Positions 33,882-42,971 of a DNA stretch of 64,000 nucleotides are shown one piece after another (position 1 is the first letter of the stretch; the number at the start of each line of letters is the position of its first letter). This DNA is from Algoriphagus mannitolivorans DSM 15301 (GTDB taxonomy: Bacteria; Bacteroidota; Bacteroidia; Cytophagales; Cyclobacteriaceae), in contig NZ_AUBV01000013.1 of assembly GCF_000429425.1 (NCBI RefSeq), positions 1 to 64,000 on the forward strand, read 5' to 3'. Under the pieces are notes generated by a model. That model was not told the DNA's origin. It saw only the letters and a program-made list of their open reading frames with translations, and ran no database searches. The position numbers and the translations under genes are program-made.

Positions 33882-34757
33882 ATGAATTATAATCTCACCC
33901 GAATAGCTCCCACACCCAGCGGATTTTTGCATCTGGGTAATGCCTATTCGTTTTTGATGAGCAAGGCACTTGCTGAAAAACTTGGAGCAAAAATCCTTCT
34001 GAGAATCGACGATCTGGATCGGGAAAGATACCGCTCAGAATATGTCGAGGATATTTTTGAAACCTTGGATTTTCTGGAAATACCCGTCGATCTCGGCCCA
34101 AAGAACCTGAAAGAATTTGAATCGGAATGGTCTCAAATTCATCGTATGCCCCAGTATGAAATTGCTTTGGAAAAAATAAGGGGTTCAGGCTTGGTATTCT
34201 CTTGCGACTGCTCCAGAAAAAAAATCCAGGAGTTGAATCCACAAGGCTATTATTTAGGGTATTGTCTTGATCGGAGAATGAAGTTGGACAAACCTGAAAC
34301 TGCCTGGAGAATCAATACCTTGGAATCTGATTTTTTGAAGTATGTGGAGTATCCTAAGCAAACAGTGACCTCCTTGATTCCAGATGAGACGGCCTTTTAT
34401 CTTGTTAGAAAAAAGGACAGAGTTCCTGCCTACCACCTCAGCTCTGTGGTCGATGATGAATATTTTGGGGTGGATTTGATCATTAGAGGAAAAGACTTGC
34501 TTCCGTCCACTTTTGCACAGCTGGATTTAGCCAGGATTATTGGATCGGAAAAATTCCCTAAAGCCACTTTTCTCCATCACCCCTTGTTAAAAGGCCCAAA
34601 AAAAGAAAAACTTTCTAAATCTGATGGAGCCACCTCTATCCAGTACTTGAGAAAAGAAGGAAAAAAGCTGGAGGATGTATTGGAGATTTTGGGACAAATG
34701 GTCTCTTCTCCCAACCCCATCAGAACTTTCGAGGAGTTTAAAACCTCAATCCTCTAG
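33882..34757 (+). CDS. gluQ: Glutamyl-Q tRNA(Asp) synthetase
   Basis: A tRNA-independent-length GluRS paralogue (291 residues) that attaches glutamate to the queuosine at position 34 of tRNA Asp. The HIGH-type motif is PSGFLHLGN, the KMSKS-type motif KLSKSDG. The zinc ligands CDC...YYLGYC match the CxC-Y-C arrangement of YadB-type enzymes. The anticodon-binding domain of GluRS is absent, which distinguishes it from GltX. A strong bidirectional terminator follows at 34762. Confidence 0.88.
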   Translation: MNYNLTRIAPTPSGFLHLGNAYSFLMSKALAEKLGAKILLRIDDLDRERYRSEYVEDIFETLDFLEIPVDLGPKNLKEFESEWSQIHRMPQYEIALEKIRGSGLVFSCDCSRKKIQELNPQGYYLGYCLDRRMKLDKPETAWRINTLESDFLKYVEYPKQTVTSLIPDETAFYLVRKKDRVPAYHLSSVVDDEYFGVDLIIRGKDLLPSTFAQLDLARIIGSEKFPKATFLHHPLLKGPKKEKLSKSDGATSIQYLRKEGKKLEDVLEILGQMVSSPNPIRTFEEFKTSIL

Positions 34758-34761
34758 AACG

Positions 34762-34790
34762 CAAAAAGCTCTGATAAACAGAGCTTTTTG
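34762..34790. terminator. Bidirectional terminator between gluQ and the S10 peptidase
   Basis: CAAAAAGCTCTG and CAGAGCTTTTTG form a perfect 12-bp stem around loop ATAAA. The A/T tracts on both sides make it work for the convergent genes. Confidence 0.88.
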
Positions 34791-34810
34791 TATTCTAAAA
34801 AAATTTAAAA

Positions 34811-36292
34811 TTAATACTTCGCAGGTTTGCCGGGAGCCACTGAAGACTTCAGGATAAACTGGCGGATATCTTCATTGGAAGTCACCAAATCCTCTGCTCT
34901 TAAATACATCATATGTCCTGAGCGATAACCTTTGAAATCAATTCGGTCTTTCATTTTTCCATTTGGATCAATATGCCAAGTACTGTATTTGGCATTGAAA
35001 TAATCTGTACCGCCGTCATAATAGCCAGACTGAACCATTAGGTGCAGGTAAGGATTTTGACGCATTGCAGTACCCAAGTCATACCCTGTAGTTTCATTAC
35101 TTCTGTCCCATGGATTCACCGGGCCAAAAAGATTGTAGGTAAGGTCCGTGTTGAATTTCAGAACATTTTTCGCGTAATAGTTAAATGCCGGCGCGAAAGC
35201 GTGATTCCAGCTCGTCAAGGCCGGATCAAAATCATAGCGTTCTCCACCTTCCATTCGGTCAAATCCCTTGTATCTGGAGTCCAATCGTCCAATCGTCATT
35301 CCATCTCTTTCTCTAAGGAGCTCCTTCCAGAAAAAGCTGGTAGGAACCATCAAGTTGTATTGGAGAATTGCTTCCTTGCTCAAACCTGAGTAATAAGCCA
35401 TTTTAGTGGCTATGGCATTCTTTTCAGCATCAGAAAGCATTCCTCCTTTGACCATTGCAGGAAGAATTTCATTCACAGCCATAGGCTCAACAATGGCTAG
35501 GATTTCATCCAAATCCTTTGCCTGAAGCTCTGCAGGAAGAGCTTTGTGATACCATGCCGTTGCAGCATAATAAGGCCAGTAATTTGCCATTTTCACCGGG
35601 CCACCCCGATCAATACCCATGTCAGTTGGAGACACCAAAATCACCCCATTGAAATACATCCAGTGAGAGTTTTGCAGTTGGGAAACCAAACCTGCCACGC
35701 GGGTGGTCCCGTAGCTTTCTCCAATCAGGTATTTTGGGGAGCTCCAGCGGTTTTGTCTGGTCACAAAAGTATTTACCCAATCTGCGAGGTATTTGATGTC
35801 AGAATTGATCCCAAAAAATGTACTTCTGGGAGTATCCTCTTTTACAATTCTGGAATATCCAGTATTGACCGGATCGACATAGACGATATCTGCCAAATCC
35901 AAAATGGAGTTTGGATTGGATTTAACACCATAAGGCTGGACAGGGTATCCTTCGTCATCGATATTCAGAATAACCGGCCCGGTGTAGGCCAAATGCATCC
36001 AGATCGAAGCTGAGCCAGGGCCACCGTTGAAGCTAATCACCAAGGGTCTTTTGGTCTTATCAGCAACATCCGTACGCTCATAATAGGTGTAAAAAAGAGA
36101 AGCTATCGGTTCACCTTTGTCATCCCAGACAGGCTGCGTTCCGGCGGTGGCTTTGTAAGGAACTCTTTTTCCTTTGATGGTTACTTCTGCGGTAGTTTCG
36201 ACTTTGGACTCCACTTCTATTTTCCGCACAGTTTGCGCGAAGGAGACTTGGAAGCAAAACAAAATCAGAATACTTAAATAGATTTTTCTCAT
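34811..36292 (-). CDS. Secreted S10-family serine carboxypeptidase
   Basis: A 493-residue serine hydrolase with a signal peptide (1-19, ending SFAQ). The S10 motifs are visible: SFNGGPGSASIWMHL near residue 89 (oxyanion region), the nucleophile in IGESYGT near 190, and the closing His in GYRSGHMMYLR. It removes C-terminal residues from peptides, in the periplasm or outside. A second Ser-His arrangement of prolyl peptidases is not seen, so S10 is preferred. It is its own transcription unit. Confidence 0.9.
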   Translation of the reverse strand: MRKIYLSILILFCFQVSFAQTVRKIEVESKVETTAEVTIKGKRVPYKATAGTQPVWDDKGEPIASLFYTYYERTDVADKTKRPLVISFNGGPGSASIWMHLAYTGPVILNIDDEGYPVQPYGVKSNPNSILDLADIVYVDPVNTGYSRIVKEDTPRSTFFGINSDIKYLADWVNTFVTRQNRWSSPKYLIGESYGTTRVAGLVSQLQNSHWMYFNGVILVSPTDMGIDRGGPVKMANYWPYYAATAWYHKALPAELQAKDLDEILAIVEPMAVNEILPAMVKGGMLSDAEKNAIATKMAYYSGLSKEAILQYNLMVPTSFFWKELLRERDGMTIGRLDSRYKGFDRMEGGERYDFDPALTSWNHAFAPAFNYYAKNVLKFNTDLTYNLFGPVNPWDRSNETTGYDLGTAMRQNPYLHLMVQSGYYDGGTDYFNAKYSTWHIDPNGKMKDRIDFKGYRSGHMMYLRAEDLVTSNEDIRQFILKSSVAPGKPAKY

Positions 36293-36378
36293 AAGGCATT
36301 TTCTTTAATCCGGGAATTAAATAACAACATTTGCCACTTTGGAAGAGGGGAAATTACAGGAACGGAGATTTGAAATTC

Positions 36379-37101
36379 TTACCGCTGGGTGCTTGATCCC
36401 ACCAATTTGGCTATGACAACTGCTGGATATAAAATTCCAATGGTAGAGAGGAAAACAGACAGCATTTTGGAAAGTATATTGACTGGAACGATATCTCCGT
36501 AGCCGACCGTGGTCAGTGAAACCAAGCTGAAATAGATGTAGGTAGAGAAATCCGAATCCACAATTTTTAGCTTACTTTCCTGACTTAGCGGATCTACGCC
36601 TTCGATCGAACTGCCAATTACAATTTGGATCACTTCAAAGCCAAATGCTCCCAAAATCGCAAAAAGGAGATAGACATTGATCGCACCGATTACCCGGTAT
36701 AGATTAATTTCAAAGTCCCTAAAAAGAAGCCTGAAGTTTAGGAAAATAAACACAGACATGTTTATCACCCCGAAAATCCTTTCCAATAGGTAAAATTCAT
36801 ATGGCAGATCGCTAAACCTTAATATCCTCAGCGCTAGCTGACACAAAAAAAGTATAGTAGTCAGGAAGATTAGAAACCTGTTGTCTGAAGACCAAATCCC
36901 GGTAAAAAACAAGAAAATAAAGACCAGATTCACGAATAGCATATTCACATGCCCGTATTCAATCAGGACTGGTAGAATGAAAACCGTGAAAATCAAAATC
37001 AAAAGTAAAGCAAGAAAACTGGCATCGTTGAGCCAATAGTTGCTGAAATGCCTGATCAACCTTCTTACTCTTAATCCTTTTGATACATTCTGATTTTCCA
37101 T
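36379..37101 (-). CDS. Voltage-gated-type potassium channel protein
   Basis: An inner-membrane ion channel subunit of 240 residues. Several hydrophobic helices lead to the pore loop SLVSLTTVGYGDIVPVN near residue 210. TVGYGD is the K+ selectivity filter. A final transmembrane segment (MLSVFLSTIGILYPAVVIAKLVG) follows. No ligand-binding or RCK domain is attached. The gene starts directly after the phzF stop (adjacent bases) and is the third gene of dinB-phzF-channel. Confidence 0.88.
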   Translation of the reverse strand: MENQNVSKGLRVRRLIRHFSNYWLNDASFLALLLILIFTVFILPVLIEYGHVNMLFVNLVFIFLFFTGIWSSDNRFLIFLTTILFLCQLALRILRFSDLPYEFYLLERIFGVINMSVFIFLNFRLLFRDFEINLYRVIGAINVYLLFAILGAFGFEVIQIVIGSSIEGVDPLSQESKLKIVDSDFSTYIYFSLVSLTTVGYGDIVPVNILSKMLSVFLSTIGILYPAVVIAKLVGSSTQR

Positions 37102-37902
37102 TTAATCTAGTTTTAAAGAACCTGTCAATACTTCCACAGCACGACCTTTAATCCAAACCCGGTCGTCATGTTTTTCCAAACCCAGAGTGCCTCCCCTTTT
37201 ACTAGCCTGGTAGGCCTTGAATTGAGTTTTTCCGGTCTTTTGATTCCAATAATCCACTAAAGCACAATGAGCAAAACCGGTCACGGGATCCTCAGGAACG
37301 CCCACATTTGGCCCGAAGAATCTGCTGACCATATCATATTCACCATTTCCTTTTGCTGTCACGATAAATCCCTCCTGGCTATGGGAGGCAATCAAGGAGA
37401 TGTCGGGATTGAGACTTCTCACAGCTTCCTCATTTTCCAATTCGAAAATCCAGTTTTTTCGAAGTTGAGCAGCCTGAACGATCTTTTTCCCGAAAAGCTC
37501 GGATTGAAAAAATGGATGAGTATCGGTGAACGTAGGAATCAATGGAAAATCCATCAGAATATACCCACCCTCACTTTTCACTCTCAATTCACCACTTCGG
37601 GTTTGAAACTTCATGGTCTCCCCTTCCGAAGACCAACCGGATTGGACCATCCAATAAGCAGACGCCAAGGTAGCATGTCCGCAAAGGTCAATTTCCAGCG
37701 TTGGAGTAAACCAACGCAGGCCAAATACTCCCGGATCATTTGTTCTTTCCACAAATGCCGTCTCGCTGAGGCTCATCTCCATGGCGATATCCTGCATTTC
37801 CTCTCGGCTCAATGGTTGGTCTAGCAAACAAACTCCGGCAGGATTTCCCGAAAAAGGCTTTTCCGCAAAGGCATCAACGACTGTAATTGGAATAATTCTC
37901 AT
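37102..37902 (-). CDS. PhzF-family isomerase-like protein
   Basis: Two-domain isomerase fold of the PhzF family, 266 residues with the ATG at 37902 (the frame opens earlier, but those residues fall inside dinB). Conserved blocks are VDAFAEKPFSGNPAGVCLL, EMSLSETAFVE (catalytic Glu in the SETAF motif), LRWFTPTLEIDLCGHATLASA and, in the second domain, FFGPNVGVPEDPVTGFAHCAL. In Bacteroidota such genes are usually not in phenazine clusters; the substrate is unknown. Start overlaps the dinB stop by ATGA, so translation is coupled. Confidence 0.9.
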   Translation of the reverse strand: MRIIPITVVDAFAEKPFSGNPAGVCLLDQPLSREEMQDIAMEMSLSETAFVERTNDPGVFGLRWFTPTLEIDLCGHATLASAYWMVQSGWSSEGETMKFQTRSGELRVKSEGGYILMDFPLIPTFTDTHPFFQSELFGKKIVQAAQLRKNWIFELENEEAVRSLNPDISLIASHSQEGFIVTAKGNGEYDMVSRFFGPNVGVPEDPVTGFAHCALVDYWNQKTGKTQFKAYQASKRGGTLGLEKHDDRVWIKGRAVEVLTGSLKLD

Positions 37903-38420
37903 GGATATCGCTCTAGAAATATATTCATATGGTGGATAAAATGCCCGGGAATGATCCAAAAGAGGGCTCTCGGGGTAATAGGATTTCCGCTGGCAGTCCC
38001 TACAATATCCAAAGTATCATTCGGAAGCGTCTTCAAAAGCGTCAAAATCGACTTTCGCTGAGATTCAAAATCCAACAGCAAATCCCCAATTTCCACTTGT
38101 CCGAATCTGGCATTCAAAACATAAGGGTCTTGATCAAATCCCGGCATAGCTTGTTTTTCTCCTCTGGCAAAGCAAAGTGCACGGAAAGTCATAATTCTTT
38201 CCGTATCGATTACATGCCCCAAAACCTCCTTTGGGGACCACTTTCCCGGTGCATAGGGAGTATCCGCCCAGCCATTCTTTTTCTTGGAAAACAATTCGTT
38301 TAAGTCGTAAATCTGGGAGTAGATCAGTTCACGATAATTGCTTTCGGGCTGAAGCTTGGAAATATAGGTTTCATAAAACCCGGCGTAATCACCTTTTTTA
38401 GGCAAAGAGAAAGTGTTCAT
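37899..38420 (-). CDS. DinB-family metal-binding four-helix protein
   Basis: A DinB/YfiT-like four-helix bundle of 173 residues. The start ATG at 38420 (MNTFSLPKKGDYAGFY) is chosen because upstream residues in the open frame are non-conserved and overlap the divergent peptidase gene. The metal-ligand pattern is present: GKWSPKEVLGHVIDTER (His), and HFIHHMN near the C-terminus (His pair). Members bind Zn or Ni and include thiol-transfer enzymes; the partner thiol is unknown. First gene of a three-gene operon. Confidence 0.85.
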   Translation of the reverse strand: MNTFSLPKKGDYAGFYETYISKLQPESNYRELIYSQIYDLNELFSKKKNGWADTPYAPGKWSPKEVLGHVIDTERIMTFRALCFARGEKQAMPGFDQDPYVLNARFGQVEIGDLLLDFESQRKSILTLLKTLPNDTLDIVGTASGNPITPRALFWIIPGHFIHHMNIFLERYP

Positions 38421-38487
38421 GTAAAAGTTGCTTTTAGATTTAATCTTCAGGGATAAATTTAGGCTTATCCTAAAATCACCACCAACA

Positions 38488-39834
38488 ATGCGCAAGTTTT
38501 TATTTACCCTATTCCTCGGAATGATCTCTTGGGGAGTATCTGCACAAGAGATTATCGTCAGAAACCCAGAGATTAACCGACTTGTAGAAGAAGTATCTTC
38601 GGATTCTCTCAAAAAATACATTTATGAGCTCTCGGCTTTTCATTCAAGACATACCTTGAATACCAACTCTGAAAATGGAATGCCCGCAGCTCAACAATAC
38701 GTGCTTTCAAAGTTCATGCAATTTGCCAAGGCCTCTAAAGGTCGAATGAGCGCCCAGATTGAAGAGTTTGTGACTCCGGGAGATGGAAGAAGAGTATTGA
38801 CAGATTCCAAAGTAGCCAATGTAGTAGCGACCTTGAAAGGAACAAATCCCAATGACAATAGAATCATCATTGTTTCGGGTCACTTGGATTCCAGAAATAA
38901 AGATGTGATGGATGCCGAGGGTGCTGCCCCCGGCGCCAATGATGATGGTAGTGGAGTGGCTGTGGTCATGGAATTGGCTAGAGTCCTAGCCCAAAAAGAA
39001 TTTTCTGCAACAATCTATTTTGTTGCCTTTACCGGTGAGGAACAAGGCCTCAAGGGTGCTACCTATTTGGCAGATAAAGCCAAGTCCGAAAACTGGAATA
39101 TAGAAGCCATTCTCAACAATGACATTGTAGGAAACAGCAATTCCTCCGAGACATTAATAAGCAACAATACTCAAATGAGGGTTTTCTCCGAATCCATTCC
39201 TTTGGCAGAAGATGAGCGAGGGGCCGCTATTCGAAGATCCATCAACTCGGACAATGACAGTGATTCCAGACAGTTGGCGAGATATATCAAGGAAACCGGA
39301 GAAAAATACGTGGATCACATGGAAGTAAAGTTGATTTATCGTAGTGATCGATTCCTGAGAGGTGGCGACCAAACTCCTTTTATGAGAAATGGATTTACTG
39401 CCGTTCGAATGTCAGAAATGAATGAAAACTTCATTCATCAGCATGAAAATGTCCGGGTAGAAAATGGAATTCAATACGGTGACCTTCCGGAATTTATGGA
39501 TTTCGAATATCTGAGAAAAGTATCAGCGGTGAATCTGGCCTCGGCAGCTTCCTTGGCAAACTCCTCGGGAATGCCTCAAAATGTAAAAATTGATGTGCGT
39601 GGTCTTACCAACAAAACCATTTTGCTTTGGGAAGCCCCAAAGTATAAAGCTGTGAAAGGGTATTATGTATTGATGCGGGAAACCTCCTCTCCAATGTGGG
39701 AGAAGAAGTTTTTCACCACTGAGACGACCATCACCTTGCCCTATAGCAAAGACAATTACTTCTTTGCAGTGCAATCTGTTTCAGAAAGTGGAGAAGAAAG
39801 TTTGGCTGTTTTCCCTTCACCCTTAACTAGATAA
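38488..39834 (+). CDS. Secreted M28-family peptidase with C-terminal beta domain
   Basis: A second M28 zinc peptidase of this window, 448 residues with the ATG at 38488 and a signal peptide ending near VSAQ. Motifs are VSGHLDSRN (His), PGANDDGSGVAV (Asp), FTGEEQGLKGAT (Glu-Glu), NNDIVGN (Asp) and HQHENVRVENG near the end of the catalytic domain (His). The last 80 residues (KIDVRGLTNKTILLWEAPKYKAVKGYYVL) form a fibronectin-III-like beta domain, a usual extension of secreted hydrolases. Divergent from the dinB operon. Confidence 0.9.
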   Translation: MRKFLFTLFLGMISWGVSAQEIIVRNPEINRLVEEVSSDSLKKYIYELSAFHSRHTLNTNSENGMPAAQQYVLSKFMQFAKASKGRMSAQIEEFVTPGDGRRVLTDSKVANVVATLKGTNPNDNRIIIVSGHLDSRNKDVMDAEGAAPGANDDGSGVAVVMELARVLAQKEFSATIYFVAFTGEEQGLKGATYLADKAKSENWNIEAILNNDIVGNSNSSETLISNNTQMRVFSESIPLAEDERGAAIRRSINSDNDSDSRQLARYIKETGEKYVDHMEVKLIYRSDRFLRGGDQTPFMRNGFTAVRMSEMNENFIHQHENVRVENGIQYGDLPEFMDFEYLRKVSAVNLASAASLANSSGMPQNVKIDVRGLTNKTILLWEAPKYKAVKGYYVLMRETSSPMWEKKFFTTETTITLPYSKDNYFFAVQSVSESGEESLAVFPSPLTR

Positions 39835-39909
39835 GGCTTTAGTGTTAAATTAAATCAATTCTAAATTTCTGCTTTGCCTGTCCAAAAATGAATCCATTAA
39901 CCCTTCTTT

Positions 39910-39939
39910 TTGGTTAAGTTTAGGTATAAAATACTTTAA
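39910..39939 (+). promoter_or_regulatory. Promoter of the ferritin gene
   Basis: TTG at 39910-39912 and TACTTTAA at 39932-39939 (TAnnTTTG with one mismatch in the last base) with 19-bp spacing. The -33 element sits inside a small dyad, TTAACC/GGTTAA. The ferritin ATG is at 39943, again leaving almost no leader. Confidence 0.45.
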
Positions 39940-39942
39940 CCT

Positions 39943-40485
39943 ATGAAACAGAAAGAAATTGTTACGCTACAGCGTTCATTGCTACCAAATACAGAAGCTC
40001 TATTAAACAAGCAGGTTGAGATGGAAGGAAAGTCCTCCGCCTATTACTTATCCATGGCTTCTTGGTGTCATATGATGGGCTATGCAAATGCCGCCAAATA
40101 CCTCTACACACATGCTGATGAAGAGCGTATGCATATGATGAAGATTTTTCAGTACATCAATGAAGCAGGTGGACATGCTATCCAACCTGAGATCAATGGA
40201 ATCAGACACAATTTCAACTCGTTGAGAGAAGTTTTTGAATTGATTTTGGAACATGAAATCAAGGTCACCAAGTCAATCAACAACATCGTGGACCATGCTT
40301 TCAGTGTAAAAGACTTCGCTACTTTCAGCTTTATGCAGTGGTATGTCACCGAACAGCGAGAGGAAGAAACGATGTCACGAAGAGCTCTCGAGTTGTTCGA
40401 TATTATCGGTGAAGAAGGTGTTGGATTGTGGACCATCGATCAGGAACTCGGTAAACTCAATTCAGCTGCTCATGCAGAAGAATAA
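39943..40485 (+). CDS. ftnA: Ferritin
   Basis: Iron-storage protein that oxidises Fe(II) and keeps it as mineral in a 24-subunit cage. The 180 residues form a four-helix ferritin subunit: YYLSMASWCHMMGYANAAKYLYTHADEERMHMMKIFQY carries the ferroxidase ligands (Glu of the DEERMHM motif and its His), and FMQWYVTEQREEET the second set. It is haem-free, as no Met-ligand helix of bacterioferritin is seen. Translation begins at ATG 39943, and a terminator ends the transcript, so it is monocistronic. Confidence 0.94.
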   Translation: MKQKEIVTLQRSLLPNTEALLNKQVEMEGKSSAYYLSMASWCHMMGYANAAKYLYTHADEERMHMMKIFQYINEAGGHAIQPEINGIRHNFNSLREVFELILEHEIKVTKSINNIVDHAFSVKDFATFSFMQWYVTEQREEETMSRRALELFDIIGEEGVGLWTIDQELGKLNSAAHAEE

Positions 40486-40504
40486 GTAAAAAGAGGAAAA
40501 GATG

Positions 40505-40538
40505 GCGCCTTGGAGAAATTCAAGGCGCTTTTTTTTTT
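40505..40538 (+). terminator. Terminator after ferritin
   Basis: GCGCCTTG and CAAGGCGC form an 8-bp stem with an 8-base loop, followed by ten T. Confidence 0.88.
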
Positions 40539-40792
40539 CTATTTTTTAAAAAAGACTTCACCTAAAAGAGAAGAAATAAATATTGAATAAAGACTCTATT
40601 CGTTTTAAAATCACACATTTATTTAATTTTTTATTCTTTTGATCCAATTCTTTGTTTTTAAAAATTTCAATAGAATATCTCTTAATAGCAAAAATCATAA
40701 AATAATATTCTAGAATACTGAGATTTTATAGTTTTTTTCTAATTTAAATATTGAATATCAAGGAGTTCTTACATCTTTTTTTGAGGTCCAAT
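40539..40792. other. Strongly A/T-rich gap without gene or repeat
   Basis: About 250 bases of unusually A/T-rich sequence separate the ferritin terminator from the regulator-like gene. No open frame, REP element or word repeat is seen. It probably holds the promoter of the downstream gene. Confidence 0.5.
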
Positions 40793-41806
40793 ATGAATCA
40801 CGAATTTTCTCATTATCAATCTCAATTCTTTCAACTGATCAAAGGAGCTATCCCTCCGTATGCCTCATTGGTAGATGAAATCTCTGAAGTTTTAAATGTG
40901 AGCATGGACAGTGCTTACCGGAGAATTCGAGGAGAAAAGCAATTAGACTTTGAGGAAATCAGAATTTTGTGCCAAAAATTTAACATTTCCATTGACCGGA
41001 TTTTCAGTCAGGATTCCAATTCCATACTCTTCCAAGGAAAGCTGAACCACGAAGGTGAAGATTCCTTTAGGGAATGGATGGAAGATGTGCTAGCCCAACT
41101 GAATTTGGTTCATAGCTTTCCAAAAAGACATGTCTATTTCCTTGTCAAGGACATGCCTCCATTTCATCATTACTACCATCCCCTATTGGCAGGATTCAAG
41201 TTTTTCTTCTGGATGAAATCCATTCTGTTTTATGAAAGTCTTAAAAACGAAAAATTCACTCTCGACAAGAACTACTTTGCTCCTTTTCAAGAGCTAACCC
41301 ATAAAATCCTAAAAATTTACAACAAAGTACCGACCTCAGAAATCTGGAATGAAGAAGGTCTTCATACTACACTCCGACAGATTGAAGTGTATCATGAGAT
41401 GGGGTTAATTCCCGATAGGAACATTACTCTTTCCTTGTACAATTGTGTTTTGGAGGTAATTGACCACCTGGAGAAAATGGCTGAAACCGGCAGAAAGTCC
41501 ATTCTCGGACATCCTCCCAATGATGACTCCGGAGAATATCGACTCTATTTGAACGAAATCGTATTAGGGGACAATACGTTTATGGCTGAAATCGGCCCCA
41601 ATAAAATCACCTACCTCAATCACAGCGTGCTGTTTTTTGTCGGCTCTACCGACCAAAAATTCAATGAGGCCATGTTCAACAACCTGGAAAACCTGATGAA
41701 AAAATCTACCCTGATCAGTGGTACAGGGGAGAAAGAGCGAAAGCAGTTTTTCAATAAACTTCGTAAAAAAGTGTATGCTAAAATAGCATTGGTTGAGGTA
41801 CTGTGA
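40793..41806 (+). CDS. HTH-domain regulator of unknown function
   Basis: With the ATG at 40793 it has 337 residues (a TTG 14 codons upstream is less likely). The N-terminal 65 residues look like a Cro/BetR-type helix-turn-helix (PPYASLVDEISEVLNVSMDSAYRRIRGEKQLDFEEI). The remaining 270 residues are rich in aromatic and helical segments and have no family I can name. Such proteins, with an HTH and a long unknown sensor part, form a paralogous group in Cytophagales. No metabolic neighbour points to a ligand. Cytosolic. Confidence 0.75.
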   Translation: MNHEFSHYQSQFFQLIKGAIPPYASLVDEISEVLNVSMDSAYRRIRGEKQLDFEEIRILCQKFNISIDRIFSQDSNSILFQGKLNHEGEDSFREWMEDVLAQLNLVHSFPKRHVYFLVKDMPPFHHYYHPLLAGFKFFFWMKSILFYESLKNEKFTLDKNYFAPFQELTHKILKIYNKVPTSEIWNEEGLHTTLRQIEVYHEMGLIPDRNITLSLYNCVLEVIDHLEKMAETGRKSILGHPPNDDSGEYRLYLNEIVLGDNTFMAEIGPNKITYLNHSVLFFVGSTDQKFNEAMFNNLENLMKKSTLISGTGEKERKQFFNKLRKKVYAKIALVEVL

Positions 41807-41857
41807 TATATTGAACGTCTCAAATTAGTTCACTAGATTACTCCAAATCACACCCTA

Positions 41858-42952
41858 ATGAGAATCTCCAAAAGCCTTTCGGCGGGTATTCTACTCCTTT
41901 TAGCCTCCTGCAATTCTTCTACTCCTTCCTCGGAAAGCCAAGAATCTCCAGCTTCCAATGAGGTAGTATTTTCGGATCCGGAGCCACCCGTAAAAGAAGA
42001 AGGAATGGTTTGGATTCCCGGCGGAGAATTTATCATGGGCACCAATGAAGCGGATGCTTATCCTGCCGAAAAACCAGCAGTTAAAGTAAAAGTATCAGGT
42101 TTTTGGATGGATACTCATGAAGTTACCAATGCTGAATTCGCCAAGTTTGTAGAAGAAACTGGGTACATCACCGTGGCAGAGCGCAAACCCGAATGGGAAG
42201 AGTTGAAAAAACAACTGCCTCCCGGAACTCCAAAACCGGATGATTCTATATTGGTACCTGGCTCCATGGTATTCACACCGCCACCCTACCCTGTTCCTAC
42301 ACAGGATATAAGTCTTTGGTGGAGTTGGGTAAATGGGGCTAGCTGGAAAAATCCCGAGGGTCCCGGAACGGACTGGAAGGGAAGAGAAAACCATCCTGTA
42401 GTGCACATTGCCTTCGAAGACGCCCAAGCCTATGCTAAATGGGCTGGAAAAAGGCTTCCAAATGAATTCGAATGGGAATTTGCAGCCCGAGGAGGAGTAA
42501 ATGGAAAACGTTTTGCTTGGGGAGATGAATTAACTCCATCAGGAAAGCATTTAGCCAATACTTTTCAGGGAAATTTTCCTAATGAAAATCACGCCATGGA
42601 TGGGTTTTTGGCCACTTCACCGGTAAAGTCCTTCCCCCCAAATTCCTTTGGACTATACGATATGATCGGGAATGTATGGGAGTTGACCTCGGATTGGTAT
42701 GATGCACTGAAACTTGCCAGAATCGCGGGACAAGCGCCGAAATTGGATGCAGGCATGAACCCATGCTATAATCCTGACAATCCATTCGCTCAAGAAAGAG
42801 TAATCAAGGGAGGTTCTTTTCTATGTTCCCCAAATTACTGTGTAAACTACCGCCCATCCGCAAGACAAGGACAGGCTTTTGACTCCGGAACATCAAATGT
42901 GGGTTTCCGCCTGGTGAAAGATCCTACAAATAAATCAGTAAGTATGAACTAA
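41858..42952 (+). CDS. Formylglycine-generating-enzyme family lipoprotein with both active-site cysteines
   Basis: A lipoprotein of 364 residues (lipobox LLLLASC) with a full FGE-sulfatase (SUMF1) domain: GMVWIPGGEFIMGTNE near residue 48, DTHEVTNAEFAKF, VVHIAFEDAQAYAKWAGKRLPNEFEWEFAARGG, and NVWELTSDWYD. The active-site region GGSFLCSPNYC has Cys323 and Cys328, the same five-residue spacing as the Cu(I)-binding Cys pair of true aerobic FGE, which converts Cys to formylglycine in sulfatases. Many bacterial relatives lack these cysteines. The export to the periplasm and the absence of a sulfatase gene in the window are unusual. Next gene 19 bp downstream. Confidence 0.85.
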   Translation: MRISKSLSAGILLLLASCNSSTPSSESQESPASNEVVFSDPEPPVKEEGMVWIPGGEFIMGTNEADAYPAEKPAVKVKVSGFWMDTHEVTNAEFAKFVEETGYITVAERKPEWEELKKQLPPGTPKPDDSILVPGSMVFTPPPYPVPTQDISLWWSWVNGASWKNPEGPGTDWKGRENHPVVHIAFEDAQAYAKWAGKRLPNEFEWEFAARGGVNGKRFAWGDELTPSGKHLANTFQGNFPNENHAMDGFLATSPVKSFPPNSFGLYDMIGNVWELTSDWYDALKLARIAGQAPKLDAGMNPCYNPDNPFAQERVIKGGSFLCSPNYCVNYRPSARQGQAFDSGTSNVGFRLVKDPTNKSVSMN

Positions 42953-42971
42953 ACTACCACAATTTACTAAT

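Noticed and set aside
33849..33932. Longer start for the DUF6503-like lipoprotein
   Set aside because: It would overlap the gluQ start and place a signal peptide 28 residues inside the protein; the ATG at 33848 gives a normal lipoprotein.
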